This document shows positions 31,705 through 40,443 of a stretch of 46,846 nucleotides of DNA, in pieces. Made by a program: the position numbers and the translations under genes. Source of the DNA: an uncultured Acidimicrobiales bacterium (GTDB taxonomy: Bacteria > Actinomycetota > Acidimicrobiia > Acidimicrobiales > SHLQ01). Position 1 is the first letter of the stretch; every line of letters begins with the position of its first letter. The notes under the pieces were generated by a model. That model did no database searches. It saw only the letters and a program-made list of their open reading frames with translations, and was not told the DNA's origin. The stretch lies in NCBI GenBank assembly GCA_938040365.1, contig CALHXU010000030.1:1-46846 (forward strand), read 5' to 3'.

Positions 31705-34038
31705 ATGAGACTGAAAGCAGCGGGCCTTGCGCTCGCCTTGGTGGGAGCAACCGTTGCGGCAGTGCCGACCGTTGCTGCCGAAGATGCCGTTTCTGGCGAA
31801 GGCACGATCTGTAACGGACTAGAGGCGACGATCATCGTCCAAGAGTCGGGCATCTTGACCGAAGGTACCGATGGCGACGACGTCATCATTGGAACGTTCG
31901 GCGCCGACGCAATCGACGGTGGAGCCGGCAACGACACCATCTGTGGTCATGCTGGCAACGACATCTTGGTTGGCGGTGCAGGTGACGATCATATCCAAGG
32001 CGGCAACGACGACGACACGATCTCGGGCAGCGACGGTAACGACTTCCTCTTCGGCGGCAACGGCAACGACACCGTTGCGGGCAATGGCGGAGCAGACTTT
32101 GTTCTCGGCGAATCCGGAAACGACTCACTCGAAGGCGACCCAGCGGTCGACAACCTTTACCCCGGTCCCGGAGACGACAGCGTCATTGAGGTCAGCGACC
32201 AAGCACCGGCACCCGAAGCACCAGCTCCAGCACCGGCTCCTGAAGCACCGGCACCCGAAGCACCAGCACCGGAAGCACCAGCACCCGATGGCGGTCCGTT
32301 CGACCTGACGATCCTCCATGTCAACGACACCCATAGCCACCTCGATCCCGACTCGGGCGATCTCGAACTGCCCGGCGGCGAGACCCGCGTCCAATTCGGC
32401 GGCTTCCCAAGTGTCGTTTCAAAGATCGACGAGCTCGAAGCCGAAGCCAGCGGAGATGTAGTCAAGCTCCACGCTGGCGATGCCATCACCGGCACCTTGT
32501 TCTTCAGCCTGTTCGAGGGCGAAGCTGACGCAGCGCTGTTGAACGAAGCCTGCTTCGATGTGTTTGCGCTCGGAAACCACGAGTTCGACAATTCCGACCA
32601 AGGTCTGGCCGACTTCCTCGGCCACCTCAACGGATCAGCAAATTGCAACACCGCCACAGTCGCAGCGAACGTCGTCCCAGCACCTGGCACTCCCCTCGCT
32701 CCAGAGGGCGACAAGATCTTCGAAGACAACGTGATCATCGAATATGACGGTGGCGAGCGCGTTGGCTACGTCGGAATCGATATTGCGGGCAAGACCCAGA
32801 ACTCGTCGAGCCCACTCGACACGACCGAGTTCCTCGACGAAATCGAAACCGCGCAGGCGCAGGTCGATCTCTTAACCGCTGCCGGAGTGAACAAGATCGT
32901 TCTGGTCAGCCACATTGGGTTGGACAACGATCTCGACCTCGCAAGCCAAGTCAGCGGCGTCGACGTCATCGTCGGTGGCGATAGCCACTCGCTGCTCGGC
33001 AACTTCGACGACCTCGGCCTGAACACCAGCGGCGAATACCCACAACGCACCACCGATGCCGACGGCAACCCGGTCTGTGTCGTGCAGGCGTGGCAGTTCA
33101 GCTGGGTCGTCGGCGAACTCAACGTCAGCTTCGACGAAGACGGTGTCGTGTCGGGCTGTGAAGGTACACCACACCTGATCTTGGCCGACTCGTTCCAGCG
33201 GGAACCGTCCGAGGACGCAGACCGCGAAGAACTCACTGGCGAGGCACGCGACGAAGTCGTTGCGTTCGTCGAGGCACGCCCAGAACTTTCGATCGTGACC
33301 CCCGATGCCGACGCCGAAGCGGTGCTCGACCAATTCTCGGGCCAGGTAGACGAACTGCAGATGCAGGTCATCGGCGCAGCAACAGACGACCTGTGCCTCG
33401 AACGAATTCCAGGTCAGGGTCGAAGCCAGCTCTGCGATGTGTCAGAAACTGCAGACAACGGCGGCGACATTCAGCAGCTCGTGACCAACGCGTTCCTGGC
33501 CCGGGCCTTCCGAGCCGACATCGCGATTCAGAACTCGGGCGGCATTCGTATCGACATCCCAGAAGGTGACGTGACGATCGCCGATGTCTTTGAGCTCCTG
33601 CCATTTGCAAACACGGTGGTCGAACTCGAGATGACCGGTGCTGAGGTCGCTGCCGTAGTCGAAGAGGCGATCGCGTTCTCGATCGACCCCGATGGCTCGT
33701 CGGGCGCCTACCCGTACGGCGCGGGAATTCGCTGGGACGTCGACCTCAACGCGGCCGACGGAGAGCGACTGTCGAACATTGAAGTGCTCGTCGACGGTGC
33801 CTATGTGCCGCTCGATCCAGCCGACACGTTCATCGTTGCGACCAACAGCTTTACCGCAGGAGGCGGCGACGGCTACGCCACGTTCGAGTCGGTTGTCGAT
33901 GATGGCCGTTCGGTTGACACGCTGCTCGAATATGCCCAGGTGTTCATCGACTACATCGAACAGGACGTAGCGGGCGAACTGACCTTGCCAGACCCCGCCA
34001 CATACTCAACCCAGAGCATCATTCCTTTGACCGAGTAG
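31705..34038 (+). CDS. Secreted UshA-type 5'-nucleotidase with N-terminal RTX repeats
   Basis: 777 aa. Sec signal peptide (RLKAAGLALALVGATVAAVP, cleavage near AAEDA). Residues about 50-160 hold about ten RTX calcium-binding nonapeptides (GGAGNDTIC, GGAGDDHIQ). A low-complexity linker of APAPEAP-type repeats follows. The metallophosphatase domain has NDTHSHL (Asp208, His210), HAGDAITG, LGNHEFD (Asn291-His292), VSHIG and GGDSHS, the five metal/phosphate motifs. The C-terminal 5'-nucleotidase domain has NSGGIRID and NSFTAGGGDGY. It probably releases phosphate and nucleosides from extracellular nucleotides. RTX modules are normally C-terminal, so an N-terminal array is notable. A nucleoside-type ABC importer lies 8 kb downstream. 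Confidence 0.92.
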   Translation: MRLKAAGLALALVGATVAAVPTVAAEDAVSGEGTICNGLEATIIVQESGILTEGTDGDDVIIGTFGADAIDGGAGNDTICGHAGNDILVGGAGDDHIQGGNDDDTISGSDGNDFLFGGNGNDTVAGNGGADFVLGESGNDSLEGDPAVDNLYPGPGDDSVIEVSDQAPAPEAPAPAPAPEAPAPEAPAPEAPAPDGGPFDLTILHVNDTHSHLDPDSGDLELPGGETRVQFGGFPSVVSKIDELEAEASGDVVKLHAGDAITGTLFFSLFEGEADAALLNEACFDVFALGNHEFDNSDQGLADFLGHLNGSANCNTATVAANVVPAPGTPLAPEGDKIFEDNVIIEYDGGERVGYVGIDIAGKTQNSSSPLDTTEFLDEIETAQAQVDLLTAAGVNKIVLVSHIGLDNDLDLASQVSGVDVIVGGDSHSLLGNFDDLGLNTSGEYPQRTTDADGNPVCVVQAWQFSWVVGELNVSFDEDGVVSGCEGTPHLILADSFQREPSEDADREELTGEARDEVVAFVEARPELSIVTPDADAEAVLDQFSGQVDELQMQVIGAATDDLCLERIPGQGRSQLCDVSETADNGGDIQQLVTNAFLARAFRADIAIQNSGGIRIDIPEGDVTIADVFELLPFANTVVELEMTGAEVAAVVEEAIAFSIDPDGSSGAYPYGAGIRWDVDLNAADGERLSNIEVLVDGAYVPLDPADTFIVATNSFTAGGGDGYATFESVVDDGRSVDTLLEYAQVFIDYIEQDVAGELTLPDPATYSTQSIIPLTE

Positions 34039-34066
34039 GCCGAAGCGATGAACTCGTAGCGCTGTC

Positions 34067-34091
34067 GGCGCCTGCGACGAAGGCAGGCGCC
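34067..34091. terminator. Strong hairpin after the 5'-nucleotidase gene
   Basis: GGCGCCTGC (34067-34075) pairs perfectly with GCAGGCGCC (34083-34091), loop 7 nt, 29 bp after the stop. Confidence 0.6.
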
Positions 34092-34136
34092 GCGCTCGCC
34101 ATGTCGTAACCGAAACCAACTCGTAGACTCAGTTAC

Positions 34137-34928
34137 GTGAGCGATCGCGTACAACGGGGCCGGACCCGCAAGGTGTTTGTGCAACGTTTCGGGCCGACAG
34201 GGCAGCGACGACGACCCGACGAGGTCATCGTCGAAGAGCCAATGACAATTCAGCTCGACGGCACCAAAGTCGCAACAACGATGCGGACGCCGGGCAACGA
34301 CTACGAACTCGCCGTCGGCTTTTTGCACGCCGAGGGCATGCTTGGCAATGCCGCCGTGAGCTCGGTTCGGTACTGCGCCGATGGCTCGGCCCTGGAAAGC
34401 GAGTTCAACACCGTGACCGTCGAAACCGGCGGCAAAGCACCAACGCCCACGCCCCGCCTTGGCTCGACCAGTTCGTCGTGTGGCATCTGCGGCGCCGACG
34501 CCATCGACGAACTCACCGACAGGCTCACCCCGCTCGACACCGAACCGTTCGATGCCGAACTGCTTATCGAAGTCGCCGAGAACGTTCGGGAACGCCAAGA
34601 GCTGTTCTCAAAAACGGGCGCGGTACACGCGGCGGCCACATTCGATCAAGACGGCAAGATCTGGTTGGTGCGCGAAGACATTGGGCGTCATAACGCCGTC
34701 GACAAGATCGTTGGCCGGATGATCCTCGACGGCCAGATGCCTTCGCCCGAGCTCGGCCTGTATGTCAGTGGTCGAGCCAGTTTCGAGATGGTGCAAAAAG
34801 CATGGGCGGGGGGCTTTGGCACAATCGTGTCGGTCAGCGCACCTTCGGCGCTCGCCGTCGACACCGCGCACGCTGGAAACGTCACCCTCGCCGGCTTTAT
34901 CCGCGACGGCGAGATCAACTTGTACTGA
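34137..34928 (+). CDS. fdhD: Formate dehydrogenase accessory sulfurtransferase FdhD
   Basis: Transfers sulfur from a cysteine desulfurase to the bis-MGD cofactor, required for formate dehydrogenase and related Cys/Sec-ligated molybdoenzymes. 263 aa from GTG 34137. The catalytic pair is Cys115 and Cys118 in SCGICGADA. Other signatures are EEPMTIQLDG, GNDYELAVGFLHAEG, REDIGRHNAVDKIVG and YVSGRASFEMVQKA. It could serve the molybdoenzyme at 15212, whose predicted Mo ligand is Cys167. It stands apart from that locus by 16 kb. Confidence 0.95.
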   Translation: MSDRVQRGRTRKVFVQRFGPTGQRRRPDEVIVEEPMTIQLDGTKVATTMRTPGNDYELAVGFLHAEGMLGNAAVSSVRYCADGSALESEFNTVTVETGGKAPTPTPRLGSTSSSCGICGADAIDELTDRLTPLDTEPFDAELLIEVAENVRERQELFSKTGAVHAAATFDQDGKIWLVREDIGRHNAVDKIVGRMILDGQMPSPELGLYVSGRASFEMVQKAWAGGFGTIVSVSAPSALAVDTAHAGNVTLAGFIRDGEINLY

Positions 34929-34954
34929 CTGGGGATCTGCTGAATGGCAGCGAA

Positions 34955-35308
34955 TTACCGCTCCGCAGCGATCACGCAGATTTCGACGAGTAGACCAGGT
35001 CGAGCCATGTGCGCTTCAACACAGGCTCGGGCCGGAGCATGGCCGGTCGGTACCCACGCGTTCCATACCTCGTTCATCGGGGCGAAGTGATTGTCGATGT
35101 CGCGGAGGAAGATCGTGGCCGAGAGGAGATGCTCCTTGTCGGTGCCCGCATCGGCGAGGGTCGCGTCGATCCGTTCGAGCGTCGACCGGGTCTGTTCGGA
35201 AATGTCGGCCTCGGGATCTTCGGGAACGTGGCCGGACAAGTACACGGTTCCACCATGCTTCACGATCTTGCTGGCACGTTCCGATGTATGCATTCGCTCG
35301 ATGTTCAT
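34955..35308 (-). CDS. RidA/YjgF-family enamine/imine deaminase
   Basis: 117 aa. RidA proteins hydrolyse reactive enamines such as 2-aminoacrylate. Family pattern: [31 protein letters not shown], and [19 protein letters not shown] with the substrate-binding Arg. It is convergent with fdhD, 26 bp apart. Exact substrate unknown. Confidence 0.88.
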   Translation of the reverse strand: MNIERMHTSERASKIVKHGGTVYLSGHVPEDPEADISEQTRSTLERIDATLADAGTDKEHLLSATIFLRDIDNHFAPMNEVWNAWVPTGHAPARACVEAHMARPGLLVEICVIAAER

Positions 35309-35347
35309 CGACCCAACCTAGACCACGAACGTCGTCGAACAGTCGGG

Positions 35348-35968
35348 TCACAGACTCGAGGGGCGGATCTGGCCTCGGACCGCCCGAAGGGCATACTGCT
35401 CGCCGTCGACCATGAAGCCGCTGCTCGTCACTCGGCCCGATGGCGTCGCCGTGAGGTCAAGCCGGTGCACGTCTAGCTCTCGACGTTGGCCTCGTTTCTC
35501 GGTCACCGCCAGCACGCCATGGTTCGTAGCGTAAATGCCGACCTGGGTCGCCGAACGACCAGCGCTGAGCGGACCCGACCCGAGCAGCACACCACTTGCA
35601 ATATGGGTCGCGTCGCCAGACTCCTCTTCGTTCGTAATGCGACGCTGAGCGATGAGATTTTGGAGGCTGACGATGCCGAACACCGCCGCTGCAAGAACGA
35701 TTGTCAGCACGGCGACCGATTGCGGGTCGCTGCCTTCGGTGAGGCCGCGGTAGATCCGGGGAGCAAAGAGGAGCGCAAATCCGACCACATACCGGCGGGG
35801 TGCTTCGGTAAGCCAGCGGTGTTGGTCGACCTGTCGGCGGGTGATGGTTCCGGTCACATGACGTTCGCCAGCGCGACCAAAAGTGGAGACGGGGATGGTG
35901 TTCGACGATGGACTGTCGGCGCGTGCAAACTTCGCTTCTGGTGAAGTGAATGGCGTCCGTGTGTCCAT
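35348..35968 (-). CDS. Hypothetical membrane protein
   Basis: About 206 aa from ATG 35968; a TTG at 36013 would add 15 residues. Two hydrophobic segments (RYVVGFALLFAPRIYRG and VAVLTIVLAAAVFGIVSL) are preceded by a polar N-terminus and followed by a soluble C-terminal domain ending VDGEQYALRAVRGQ. I recognise no family. The plus-strand frame opposite lacks hydrophobic or domain features, so I prefer this strand. Confidence 0.55.
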   Translation of the reverse strand: MDTRTPFTSPEAKFARADSPSSNTIPVSTFGRAGERHVTGTITRRQVDQHRWLTEAPRRYVVGFALLFAPRIYRGLTEGSDPQSVAVLTIVLAAAVFGIVSLQNLIAQRRITNEEESGDATHIASGVLLGSGPLSAGRSATQVGIYATNHGVLAVTEKRGQRRELDVHRLDLTATPSGRVTSSGFMVDGEQYALRAVRGQIRPSSL

Positions 35969-36086
35969 AGCTCGTAAAGCCACCATCGGCGACCATTCTT
36001 CCCAGTTGAGCAAACCGTAATAACGGCCAGCGCAGGTAACTCGCCGTTGGTCGACACTTTAGAGGCGCCCGGTAGCATTCGTGCCC

Positions 36087-37274
36087 ATGTCATCGACGAC
36101 CGACCGCTCCCCTGTCGATTCGTCGTTCGCGCCCGCGGTCCGCCAGATGCTGCCGTGGGTCATCCTCTTGCGCTTAACGGTCAATACGGCGCTGCGAATG
36201 GGCTACTCGTTCCTGCCCGCATTTGCCCGCGGCGCGCAAATATCGAACGGGACAATGGGCGCGGTCCTCGCCGCCCGCGACCTTTCTGGACTTGCTGCGC
36301 CGCTGGCTGGCCGGGTGATCGACCGGCGAGGCACCGGCCGCATACTCGCGGCGGCTGGCGCCGGTAGCGCTATCGGCATGGCGATTTCGGCGACGGCACC
36401 GCTCGGCCTCATCATTGGATTCCTCATCGTTGGCTTTGGCTCGGTCGTCGTGAACATCGCAACCGGAGCGTGGATTGGCCACGCCGTTGCCTATGAACGA
36501 CGCGGCAAAGCAACCGGCCTCGTCGAGCTTTCTTGGGGCGGAGCGGCCCTGCTCGGCATACCGCTGATGGGCGTCCTTATCGACGCATTTGGCTGGCGAG
36601 CCGCGCCGGCAGCACTCGCCGTCGTCGCATTCCCCGCAAGCCTCGTCACCAGCCGGAACAGCGCATCGCTGTCGGCGACCGATCCGGTGCAATCGACGAA
36701 ACCCACGATGACCCGAACCGCCTTCGCGAGCCTCGCCTCCTTCGCGCTGCTCATCGCGTCGGCACAGTTCATGTTCATTGGACATGGGCTCTGGCTCGAA
36801 GACACCTACGGGCTCTCGGCGACCGGCATTGGCTTGGTCGTGTTCGCTGGGGCGGTCACCGAAGTAACCGCCACGTTGGCCACCTCGCGCTTCACCGACG
36901 GCCTCGGTAAACAGCGCGCAATCGCACTTGGCACCTCGTTGATGGTGGTTGCCATGATCGCCCTCGCGATCGCTCCCGCCGCTCCGCTCGTCTTCGCCGT
37001 GCTCTTTCTCGCTGCGATGTTTCTCGGCTTTGAGTTCGCCATCGTTTCGGCAATCTCGCTGATGTCTGAACTCGACCCGAACGCACGAGCTGCGATGGTC
37101 GCCCGCTCCACGGCAGTTTCGATCTTGGGGCGAGCGGGAGTATCGCTCGTCGCCGTCGGCATTTACGAACGGTTCGGCTTTGGCACGCTCATGGCCATCG
37201 CAGCAGCGGTTGGCGTGCTCACATTGTTCTTGACCGTGTTCGTCGCCGACGAGCCAGCCGGCACTACCGCTTAA
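36087..37274 (+). CDS. Major facilitator superfamily transporter
   Basis: 395 aa, about twelve hydrophobic helices. The MFS loop after helix 2 reads AGRVIDRRGTGRIL (the GxxxDRxGxR-like motif), and a similar GLGKQRAIALG occurs in the second half. Probably a proton-coupled exporter; substrate unknown. ATG 36087 is preferred to GTG 36081. Confidence 0.88.
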   Translation: MSSTTDRSPVDSSFAPAVRQMLPWVILLRLTVNTALRMGYSFLPAFARGAQISNGTMGAVLAARDLSGLAAPLAGRVIDRRGTGRILAAAGAGSAIGMAISATAPLGLIIGFLIVGFGSVVVNIATGAWIGHAVAYERRGKATGLVELSWGGAALLGIPLMGVLIDAFGWRAAPAALAVVAFPASLVTSRNSASLSATDPVQSTKPTMTRTAFASLASFALLIASAQFMFIGHGLWLEDTYGLSATGIGLVVFAGAVTEVTATLATSRFTDGLGKQRAIALGTSLMVVAMIALAIAPAAPLVFAVLFLAAMFLGFEFAIVSAISLMSELDPNARAAMVARSTAVSILGRAGVSLVAVGIYERFGFGTLMAIAAAVGVLTLFLTVFVADEPAGTTA

Positions 37275-37291
37275 GACCGAACGCCGGAGAG

Positions 37292-38542
37292 CTAAGCCAC
37301 TCGATAGGCATGGACGTTTCCATCATGGGCGCCAAAGAAGAGATGACCGTCGACAACAGCTGGTGAGGTCCACACCAATTCGCCAACGGGAAGTTGCGTG
37401 ACCGAGGCCCCGCTGCGGTCGAGAATGTGAAGCGATCCATCGCTCGACCCAACATAGATCCGGCTTTGGTCAACCGCAGCCGACGAAAGCACCTCGGTGA
37501 GATTGGTCGACCAAGTCACCTCGCCCGAGCCTGCATCGATACTGAGGAATGATCCGTCTCGAGAACCAACGATCACTTCGCCGTCGGCTACCGCCGGGGT
37601 TGCGAACACCGGCCGCGCCGTTTGTAAATTCCATCGTTGTTCGCCGGTATCGGCATCGACGGCATAGACCCGACCGTCGTCAGAACCAAAAGTCACAGCG
37701 GCACGACCATCGGGTCCGCTTCCCGCTGGGATGAGTGCACCAGAACTGAAGACCGAGCCACCCGTTGCAACGTTCCAGCGTTCGGTGCCGTCGGCTGCGT
37801 CGATCGCATAAAAGCGTCCATCGATCGAACCGATGTACACGATGCCGTCGACGACGAGCGGCGACGACAAGATTCCGGCGCCGGTCTCGAACCGCCAGAT
37901 CTCATCTCCGGTAGCTGCGTCGAGCGCGTAAACGAAGGCGTCAAAGCCCCCGAAGAAGACCACACCATCAACGACCGCAGGAGAACTCTGCTCGCCTCCA
38001 CCGCCGAGCGCAAAGCGCCACAACTCGGTGCCCGTGTCGGCATCGACCGCGTAGAAGAGGTCATCGTCAGCACCGAAGAACACTCGTCCATCGACAACCG
38101 CAGGTGATGCTCGAACCAATCCGCCGACCTCGAACGTCCAGCGTTGCTCCCCGGTGGCCGCATCGATTGCGAAGAGCTGCTCATCGAAGGTGCCTACATA
38201 GACCGTCCCGTCGACTACTGCGGGAGATGACTCGACCACGCCGCCGGTCGGGAACTGCCAAAGCAACTCGGGTTCTGAGAGGGGCGTGGCCGTCTCGACT
38301 TCTACCGCCCGGCGGCCGGCATCGAGACCAAAGGTAGGCCAGGCATCGGCCCCAATCTGGCGTTGCGGTTCGGACAAATCGGACCCTTCTGCACCAGCTT
38401 CGAGAGTGGATGGGGTCGTGTTGTCCGTCGAGCCGTTCGTGGTTGCATCGGACGCCGTGCTGGAGCACGCTGCGAACAACAGCGACAGACCAGCGATGTA
38501 TTGAATCCACTGCCTTCGTCGCATTGGGGAGCGTTCTGCCAT
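37292..38542 (-). CDS. Lipoprotein with PQQ-like beta-propeller
   Basis: 416 aa. Lipoprotein signal with lipobox LLFAAC (Cys26), then a Ser/Thr-rich spacer. Seven to eight propeller blades follow, with the repeated phrase SSPAVVDGTVYVGTFDEQLF and variants, and AIDAATGEQRWTFE-type turns, as in BamB/PQQ-like proteins. No PQQ-binding catalytic residues are evident, so it is likely a scaffold or sensor on the outer face of the membrane. Confidence 0.88.
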   Translation of the reverse strand: MAERSPMRRRQWIQYIAGLSLLFAACSSTASDATTNGSTDNTTPSTLEAGAEGSDLSEPQRQIGADAWPTFGLDAGRRAVEVETATPLSEPELLWQFPTGGVVESSPAVVDGTVYVGTFDEQLFAIDAATGEQRWTFEVGGLVRASPAVVDGRVFFGADDDLFYAVDADTGTELWRFALGGGGEQSSPAVVDGVVFFGGFDAFVYALDAATGDEIWRFETGAGILSSPLVVDGIVYIGSIDGRFYAIDAADGTERWNVATGGSVFSSGALIPAGSGPDGRAAVTFGSDDGRVYAVDADTGEQRWNLQTARPVFATPAVADGEVIVGSRDGSFLSIDAGSGEVTWSTNLTEVLSSAAVDQSRIYVGSSDGSLHILDRSGASVTQLPVGELVWTSPAVVDGHLFFGAHDGNVHAYRVA

Positions 38543-38621
38543 GGATGGTCAAACACGTCGACGACCGCCCCGACTTCCCGATCGAGTGCCGGACCACCGC
38601 TGAGCTTCGTAGAATGGCGCC

Positions 38622-39302
38622 ATGACTGAACCTGTTGCACCGTCCGAGGGCCGTGGCGTCGTCCACCTCTTTTGCAAGCCGGCCGCCGACTTCGATTCCG
38701 AAGCCGCAATCGCCGCGATCGAGAAAGCTCAGGCGAACGACGTGCAGGTCATCACCGTGTCGATGCTCGGGCACAAAGCCGATGTCGCGATCATGGCAAT
38801 GCACCCCGACTGGTGGGCACTCCGTTCATTCCAGTCTGAGGTGGCAAAGGCCGGTCTCGACATCGTCGACTCGTTCGTTTCGCTCACCGAGATCAGCGAG
38901 TACGCCGCCGGTGTGCCCGAGGAAATGCGCAACATGCGTCTCTACCCCGACCTCAGCGACGTCGTCGGCGACAAACCTGCGTGGTGCTTCTACCCAATGA
39001 GCAAGAAGCGCGAAGGCCACGCCAACTGGTTCACGCTCCCATTCGCCGAACGCCGTAAGCTCATGTACGAACACGGCACGTCAGGCCGAAAGTTCAGGGG
39101 CCGCATCCTCCAAGTCATCACCGGCGCCACCGGCGTCGACGACTGGGAGTGGGGCGTCACCCTCTTCGGACAACACCCCGACGACCTCAAAGACTGCGTC
39201 TACTCGATGCGTTTCGATGAGGCATCCTCGGTCTACGCCGAGTTTGGCCCCTTCTACACCGGCATCGCCGCGCCGCCAGCCGAGGTCTTCGCCGCCCTCT
39301 AA
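38622..39302 (+). CDS. hemQ: Coproheme decarboxylase HemQ (ChdC), chlorite dismutase fold
   Basis: Converts coproheme to haem b in the coproporphyrin-dependent pathway of monoderm bacteria. 226 aa. Signatures: CFYPMSKKREGHANWF (the catalytic Tyr region), ERRKLMYEHGTSGRKFRG (proximal His), and LFGQHPDDLKDCVYSMRFDE. The family type argues for an actinobacterial host. The stop is immediately followed by the left end of the palindrome-bounded nuclease cassette. Confidence 0.92.
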   Translation: MTEPVAPSEGRGVVHLFCKPAADFDSEAAIAAIEKAQANDVQVITVSMLGHKADVAIMAMHPDWWALRSFQSEVAKAGLDIVDSFVSLTEISEYAAGVPEEMRNMRLYPDLSDVVGDKPAWCFYPMSKKREGHANWFTLPFAERRKLMYEHGTSGRKFRGRILQVITGATGVDDWEWGVTLFGQHPDDLKDCVYSMRFDEASSVYAEFGPFYTGIAAPPAEVFAAL

Positions 39303-39311
39303 CCCCCAACC

Positions 39312-40268
39312 TCAGGATTTGTCCCCCGTTTGATACCGCATAGGTTCCAAAGTAGGGACAGATCCTCTGGTGGAGTTGATGAGACGGGCGCAAAAGCCAG
39401 GGCGCTCGGTGAGGTCGGCGTAGGTGAACCGTAACGGTGTCCAGCCGGCCTGAACGAGAAGGTTCTGGCGACCTCCATCGTTCGCTATTTGTGCTGGGGA
39501 CGAATGGAAGGCAGCCCCATCGATCTCGACAAACACGCGATCGGTTACCCACGCAAAATCGAGACGGAAGTCGCGTCCGAAAACTCGGACGGGAAGCTGA
39601 GCGACAGGGCTCTCAATATTGAACCGCTCGCATAGTTCGGCGAAGAGCAGTTCTAATCCTGATTCAGCAAAGGCCGTTTGGGAAGGAAGATAGGCCAGCA
39701 CCCGCTCCAAGACTCCGGTTCCGTTCCTCCCCTGCTTGCTCGTTCGTTGTCGCATGGACCAGAGATCACGGGGCAGAACGAGCCCGGTCGCGATGGCGTG
39801 CAGGAGTATCCGATGCACCTCGGTCTCGGGGAAGATGAGGCCGAGATCACAAATCGTGCGCTCGGGTGTAGTTACTGGGATACCACTGATCTCGGTTCGA
39901 TCGGATAGTTCAAGATCGCGTATGGAATGCACGATGGCTCCTGCGGCCGACGCTTTTCTTGGGTACCGAATCGAAAGCTCGATGTCTGGATCGACCGACC
40001 GAAACCCCCACAGTCGGGCCGCTGAGCGATGCGAGGCCAGTCCGTCACGCGAAACGCTCAGCACCGCAGCGAGAAGATCCTGCTCCCAAGACTCACGAGT
40101 TCCTGCGAGCTGCACGACTCCTCTCCCGCGTCTGCGAAATTCACCTCGACTCACACGCTGAGCGACCATTCGTTTCGAATAGCCGGCTTCCAAGAGTTGC
40201 TCGGCGCTGAGCAATCCGAACTGCGCCGAGGCCCGCCGATCAAGTTCTGTAAAATCTGCCATCGCCAT
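39312..40268 (-). CDS. AbiEi-antitoxin-like N-terminal domain fused to DUF559 (Vsr-like) nuclease domain
   Basis: 318 aa. The N-terminal 60 residues form an AbiEi/AbiEi_4-type wHTH (FGLLSAEQLLEAGYSKRMVA, RVSRGEFRRRGRGVVQL). The middle is a linker domain typical of this group (SHRSAARLWGF, IPVTTPERTICDLG). The C-terminus is a DUF559/Vsr-like PD-(D/E)xK fold: DFRLDFAWVTDRVFVEIDG with the acidic catalytic residues, then RQNLLVQAGWTPLRFTYADL. The final codons (TLEPMRYQTGDKS) lie inside the left palindromic element, and the TGA is the triplet just beyond it. No partner toxin gene (AbiEii) is adjacent. Function unknown; a role linked to the flanking palindromes is plausible. Confidence 0.85.
   Translation of the reverse strand: MAMADFTELDRRASAQFGLLSAEQLLEAGYSKRMVAQRVSRGEFRRRGRGVVQLAGTRESWEQDLLAAVLSVSRDGLASHRSAARLWGFRSVDPDIELSIRYPRKASAAGAIVHSIRDLELSDRTEISGIPVTTPERTICDLGLIFPETEVHRILLHAIATGLVLPRDLWSMRQRTSKQGRNGTGVLERVLAYLPSQTAFAESGLELLFAELCERFNIESPVAQLPVRVFGRDFRLDFAWVTDRVFVEIDGAAFHSSPAQIANDGGRQNLLVQAGWTPLRFTYADLTERPGFCARLINSTRGSVPTLEPMRYQTGDKS
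39315..39365 (+). repeat. 51-bp palindromic element, left copy
   Basis: Left arm GGATTTGTCCCCCGTTTG, 15-nt loop ATACCGCATAGGTTC, then a right arm that differs from perfect complementarity at four positions. Left arm and loop are identical to the other copy. It encodes the C-terminus of the nuclease on the minus strand. Confidence 0.95.
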
Positions 40269-40305
40269 TGTTTAGTCAACCCCTCTGACAACGCACCCCG
40301 CCCCC

Positions 40306-40356
40306 GGATTTGTCCCCCGTTTGATACCGCATAGGTTCCAAACGGGGGACAAATCC
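40306..40356 (+). repeat. 51-bp palindromic element, right copy
   Basis: A perfect 18-bp stem, GGATTTGTCCCCCGTTTG with CAAACGGGGGACAAATCC, around a 15-nt loop. It lies 37 bp upstream of the nuclease start and in the same orientation as the left copy. Such a long stem would strongly fold as single-stranded DNA or RNA. Confidence 0.97.
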
Positions 40357-40443
40357 TTGGTTGGGGTGGTGGTGGGTGGTGTTTTGCGGAGGGAGGGCCC
40401 GTGACGTGCCTTGGCGCTGTGGTGGCTGCGGTAGGGTACCGAT

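Larger units (their letters stand above)
39304..40366. mobile_element. Putative mobile cassette: AbiEi/DUF559 nuclease gene between two palindromic elements
   Basis: A 51-bp palindromic element occurs at both ends in the same orientation (39315-39365 and 40306-40356). Outside it, CCCCAACC (39304-39311) on the left mirrors GGTTGGGG (40359-40366) on the right, so the unit as a whole has extended inverted ends that the inner sides of the palindromes lack. It contains a single nuclease-like gene and no transposase. Mobility is inferred. Confidence 0.5.

Noticed and set aside
39312-40268. Complete AbiE toxin-antitoxin pair
   Set aside because: Only the AbiEi-like wHTH is present, fused to a DUF559 nuclease; no AbiEii nucleotidyltransferase toxin gene is adjacent.
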